NCBI GenBank assembly: GCA_030150795.1
Contig: JASLFF010000268.1
Location: 1-6,422, forward strand
Source: Terriglobales bacterium
GTDB taxonomy: Bacteria; Acidobacteriota; Terriglobia; Terriglobales; Gp1-AA117
Length of the DNA stretch: 6,422 nucleotides
Direction of reading: 5' to 3'
This document shows positions 3,870 to 6,422 of the stretch, piece by piece (the stretch's first letter is position 1; every line of letters starts with the position of its first letter). The notes beneath the pieces are model-generated. The model saw only the letters and a list, made by a program, of their open reading frames with translations, was not told the origin of the DNA and ran no database searches. A program made the position numbers and the translations under genes.

Positions 3870-6416
3870 ATGAAAGCCCGTTTAACGACGGCCGCCATAG
3901 TGGCCTTGTGTTTGCTCTATGTTCTCATCATCATGAATCCGCAGAACGCTTCTGCGGGCCAGCCCCAGGGAAACAGCCAACTACAGATCATCGGCAAAGA
4001 CGGCAAAGTCACCGGCTTTGTTCCGCTGAAGCACACCGGCATCAAAACCGAGATCAGCGGCTTTGTGGCGCGGATTGAGGTCACGCAGGAATTTGAAAAC
4101 GTCTTGCCGGACGCTGTGGAAGCGGTCTATGTTTTCCCGCTGCCGCATGAGAGCGCCGTGGACGGCATGACCATGACGGTGGGCGAGCGCGAAATTCGCG
4201 CAGTGATCAAAGAGCGCGACGAGGCGCGCAAGATTTATGAGCAGGCCCGCAACACCGGCCACACGGCTGCGCTGCTGGACCAGGAACGTCCCAATATTTT
4301 CACGCAGTCGGTCACCAACATTCCGCCCAACGGCACGGTACAGATCAAGCTATCGGTGCTTGAGCTGCTCAAGTATGAAGCGGGTACGTATGAATTCGCG
4401 TTTCCGCTGGTGGTGGGGCCGCGCTACATACCCGGCAATCCCACCTCTGCGGGCGACCATGGCACCATGCCGAACAGTGACCAGGTGCCTGACGCGTCTC
4501 GCATCAGCCCTCCCGTGGCGGGCGTGCATACCGGCGATGCAACAGCGGGGCATGATGTATCGATGGAAGTCAATCTAGCGGCGGGCGTTCCGGTGGGCGA
4601 TGTGGAATCCACGTCGCACAAAATCTTTGCCGATAGAACCGGCGCCGACTCCTATCATGTGACCCTTGCGGACCAGGCCGTTCTGCCAAACAAGGATTTC
4701 ATCCTTAAATATAAAGTTGCGGGCGCGGGGATTAGTGACGCTATCCTGACGCACGCTGACAAGACCGGAGGATATTTCACGCTGATCCTGCAGCCGCCTG
4801 AGCGGCCTCAGGAGAAAGCTCTGGTACCGCGGCAGCTCATCTTTGTCGTGGACACTTCGGGCTCCATGTGGGGCTTTCCGCTGGAGATGGCCAAGAAGAC
4901 CGTCCAACGTGCGCTCGACAATCTGCGCAAGGATGAGACGTTCAACCTGATCACCTTCTCCGGCGACACCAGAATTCTTTTTCCTGAGCCGGTGCCGGCA
5001 ACGCCGGAGAATATAGCCAAAGCGAAGGAAGTCCTGGGCGGAGCATACGGCAGCGGCGGGACTGAGATGATGAAGGCCATCCGCACGGCGCTAGGGGACG
5101 ATGCAGGCGCGGACAAGCCGATGGAAGCTGATCCCATTCGCGTGGTCTGTTTTATGACAGATGGATACGTCGGCAATGACGCCGATATTATTGCTGAAGT
5201 CAAAAAGCATTCTGACGCGCGTGTGTTTTCGTTTGGCATTGGCACGGTGGTGAATCGCTTTTTGTTGACCAAAATGGCGGAAGAAGGCCATGGCGACGTG
5301 GAGTTTGTTACCGCTCGGGGAGGAGCGCAGGCTGCAGCCGATCGCTTTTATGAGCGCGTGCACTCGCCGGTACTGACGAACATTGCTATCGACTGGAACG
5401 GGCTGCCGGTGACCGATATATATCCCAAAAATGTGCGCGATCTTTTTTCAGCCAAGCCGATCATCATTACAGGGCGGTATAGCGGAAGTCCGGCGGGCAA
5501 GATCACCATCAAGGGATATCAAGGAACCGGAGATTACAGCCGCACCATTCCGGTGGATTTCTCTTCTGCCGGCGGGAGCAATGCGGCGCTGGAAAAAATC
5601 TGGGCGCGGCACAAAGTGGAAGACCTGATGTCACAGGACTGGAACGGCATACAGTCCGGCAATTCCAAATACAAGGCAGAGATTGTTCAGGTCGGACTAG
5701 AGCACAGCCTGGCTACACAATACACATCGTTCGTCGCTGTGGAAGAACGGACGGTCGTGTCTGACGGCAAGCCGGTAAAGGTTGAGGTCCCGGTGGAGCT
5801 GCCGGAAGGTGTTTCGCCGCTGGCGGTTCCGGGCGGAGACGAGCGCCTCCAGGCTTTTGCGAAATTGTCTAGCGGCGTTGCCGGCGGAACAGTGGCTTAC
5901 AGTATGGCTCCAGCCGCACCGCCGCGGCTACCAGTTGGTTCGTCCAATGAAACGGTGGAAGTCACTGCTGACGCTCCTATGATCGAGACGAACTCATCAC
6001 AGGTGACTCACACATTTGAAGGGAAAGAGCTGCATCCCGAAGCTCCGGCCGGCAATGGGCCGGGAATCTTCACCAGCATGAAAGACCATTTTGAGGCGAA
6101 ACAAAAAGCCGAATGGGACAGCAATCTCAAGCTGGTTCAGCCAAAGTTCAGCGCAGACCTGCTTTCGTACTACCAGTGCGCGAGCATCGGCTCCACGCTG
6201 GATGGAAAGACCTGCGATCCTCCATCCTCCAAAGTGGTGAAGGTAAAGGTTGAGTTGACGCAGGCAGGATCAGCGGTCGCAAAAAAACTTGCCCTCGCGG
6301 GTTTCAGCGTTGAGACCGGAAAGGGAACCATGGAGTTGACCGGCAGCATTCTTACTTACCGGCTGAAGAGGCTGGCACAGATTGCGGAGGTGAAGTCAGT
6401 ATCGCTGATCCAATGA
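3870..6416 (+). CDS. Exported VIT and von Willebrand factor A domain protein, 848 aa
   Basis: Related to inter-alpha-trypsin inhibitor heavy chains and bacterial VIT-VWA proteins; probably mediates metal-dependent protein binding outside the inner membrane. Order: basic start and hydrophobic segment (1-22) with an ASA|G signal peptidase I site near residue 29; VIT domain (about 38-190) with ISGFVARIEVTQEFEN, AVYVFPLP, YEQARNTGHTAALLDQERP and NIFTQSVTNIPP; a linker with DQVPDASRISPPV (204-216); VWA domain (about 320-500) with a complete MIDAS site, DTSGSM (Asp328, Ser330, Ser332), Thr398 in GGTEM and Asp431 in TDG; then TQYTSFVAVEE (616-626). Residues 695-707 resemble the region before TonB-receptor plugs. 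The last domain (about 785-848) reads VKVKVELTQAG...GFSVETGKG...LKRLAQIAEVKSVSLI, a pattern often found at the end of such proteins. Cys770 and Cys782 may form a disulfide. There is no LPXTG-type motif or C-terminal membrane helix, unlike marine sortase-target VIT-VWA proteins. Partner and exact role are unknown. Confidence 0.96.
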   Translation: MKARLTTAAIVALCLLYVLIIMNPQNASAGQPQGNSQLQIIGKDGKVTGFVPLKHTGIKTEISGFVARIEVTQEFENVLPDAVEAVYVFPLPHESAVDGMTMTVGEREIRAVIKERDEARKIYEQARNTGHTAALLDQERPNIFTQSVTNIPPNGTVQIKLSVLELLKYEAGTYEFAFPLVVGPRYIPGNPTSAGDHGTMPNSDQVPDASRISPPVAGVHTGDATAGHDVSMEVNLAAGVPVGDVESTSHKIFADRTGADSYHVTLADQAVLPNKDFILKYKVAGAGISDAILTHADKTGGYFTLILQPPERPQEKALVPRQLIFVVDTSGSMWGFPLEMAKKTVQRALDNLRKDETFNLITFSGDTRILFPEPVPATPENIAKAKEVLGGAYGSGGTEMMKAIRTALGDDAGADKPMEADPIRVVCFMTDGYVGNDADIIAEVKKHSDARVFSFGIGTVVNRFLLTKMAEEGHGDVEFVTARGGAQAAADRFYERVHSPVLTNIAIDWNGLPVTDIYPKNVRDLFSAKPIIITGRYSGSPAGKITIKGYQGTGDYSRTIPVDFSSAGGSNAALEKIWARHKVEDLMSQDWNGIQSGNSKYKAEIVQVGLEHSLATQYTSFVAVEERTVVSDGKPVKVEVPVELPEGVSPLAVPGGDERLQAFAKLSSGVAGGTVAYSMAPAAPPRLPVGSSNETVEVTADAPMIETNSSQVTHTFEGKELHPEAPAGNGPGIFTSMKDHFEAKQKAEWDSNLKLVQPKFSADLLSYYQCASIGSTLDGKTCDPPSSKVVKVKVELTQAGSAVAKKLALAGFSVETGKGTMELTGSILTYRLKRLAQIAEVKSVSLIQ

Positions 6417-6422
6417 AAAAAC
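6413..6422 (+). CDS. Possible start of a downstream gene (ATGA overlap), partial
   Basis: ATGAAAAAAC begins within the stop codon of the VIT-VWA gene (ATGA, 6413-6416) and would encode Met-Lys-Lys. The 4-base overlap and Lys-rich beginning are typical of a translationally coupled gene, often an exported protein. The nearest GGAGG (6386-6390) is 22 bases upstream, too far for normal initiation, so it would depend on coupling. Only ten bases are visible. Confidence 0.3.

Noticed and set aside
3870..3920. Lipoprotein signal with Cys14
   Set aside because: The residue before the cysteine is Leu, which does not fit a lipobox, and an ASA|G signal peptidase I site follows at residue 29.
4808..5272. 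154-residue minus-strand open frame
   Set aside because: It is antisense to the VWA domain coding region, a codon-bias shadow.

Overview
The window looks like a piece of chromosome from an environmental bacterium, most likely Acidobacteriota (Terriglobia / Koribacter-like). This rests on recall of similar protein families and of the intergenic repeat style, not on a search. GC content is moderate by eye. No rRNA, tRNA, CRISPR array, transposase, integrase or phage gene is visible, and I do not see a clear multi-gene system such as a defence island.

Layout: a DUF2071/YqjF-family gene (71-811) lies on the minus strand. Divergent from it are three complete plus-strand genes: a DUF488-family protein (992-1528, GTG start), a 566-residue uncharacterised protein whose central part resembles a GNAT acyltransferase core (1738-3438), and an 848-residue exported VIT plus von Willebrand factor A protein (3870-6416). 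The last stop codon overlaps an ATG by 4 bases (ATGA, 6413-6416), so a further plus-strand gene may begin at the window edge.

The most unusual part is between the genes. All three gaps upstream of plus-strand genes (812-991, 1529-1737, 3439-3869) contain related repeat words: ACACGGAGG or its complement CCTCCGTG, CCGCAAAGGACGC or its complement, ATCGGGAAAT-like words, and TCAGCATTCAGC. In two gaps the words are arranged as large nested inverted repeats. The larger (about 3448-3812) has two sets of arms in mirror order around an AT-richer core of about 155 bp, with a small palindrome and spaced direct repeats inside. These cassettes abut the genes and, for the 566-residue gene, seem to supply the leader and ribosome binding site.

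The genes show no obvious common pathway. DUF2071 and DUF488 are small, widespread, poorly characterised families. The 566-residue protein has no signal peptide and should be cytoplasmic. The VIT-VWA protein should act outside the inner membrane, with a metal-binding VWA fold and a C-terminal part that contains a short stretch resembling the plug-proximal motif of acidobacterial TonB-dependent receptors. The gaps of 209 and 431 bp filled with repeats argue that the plus-strand genes are separate transcription units rather than one operon.
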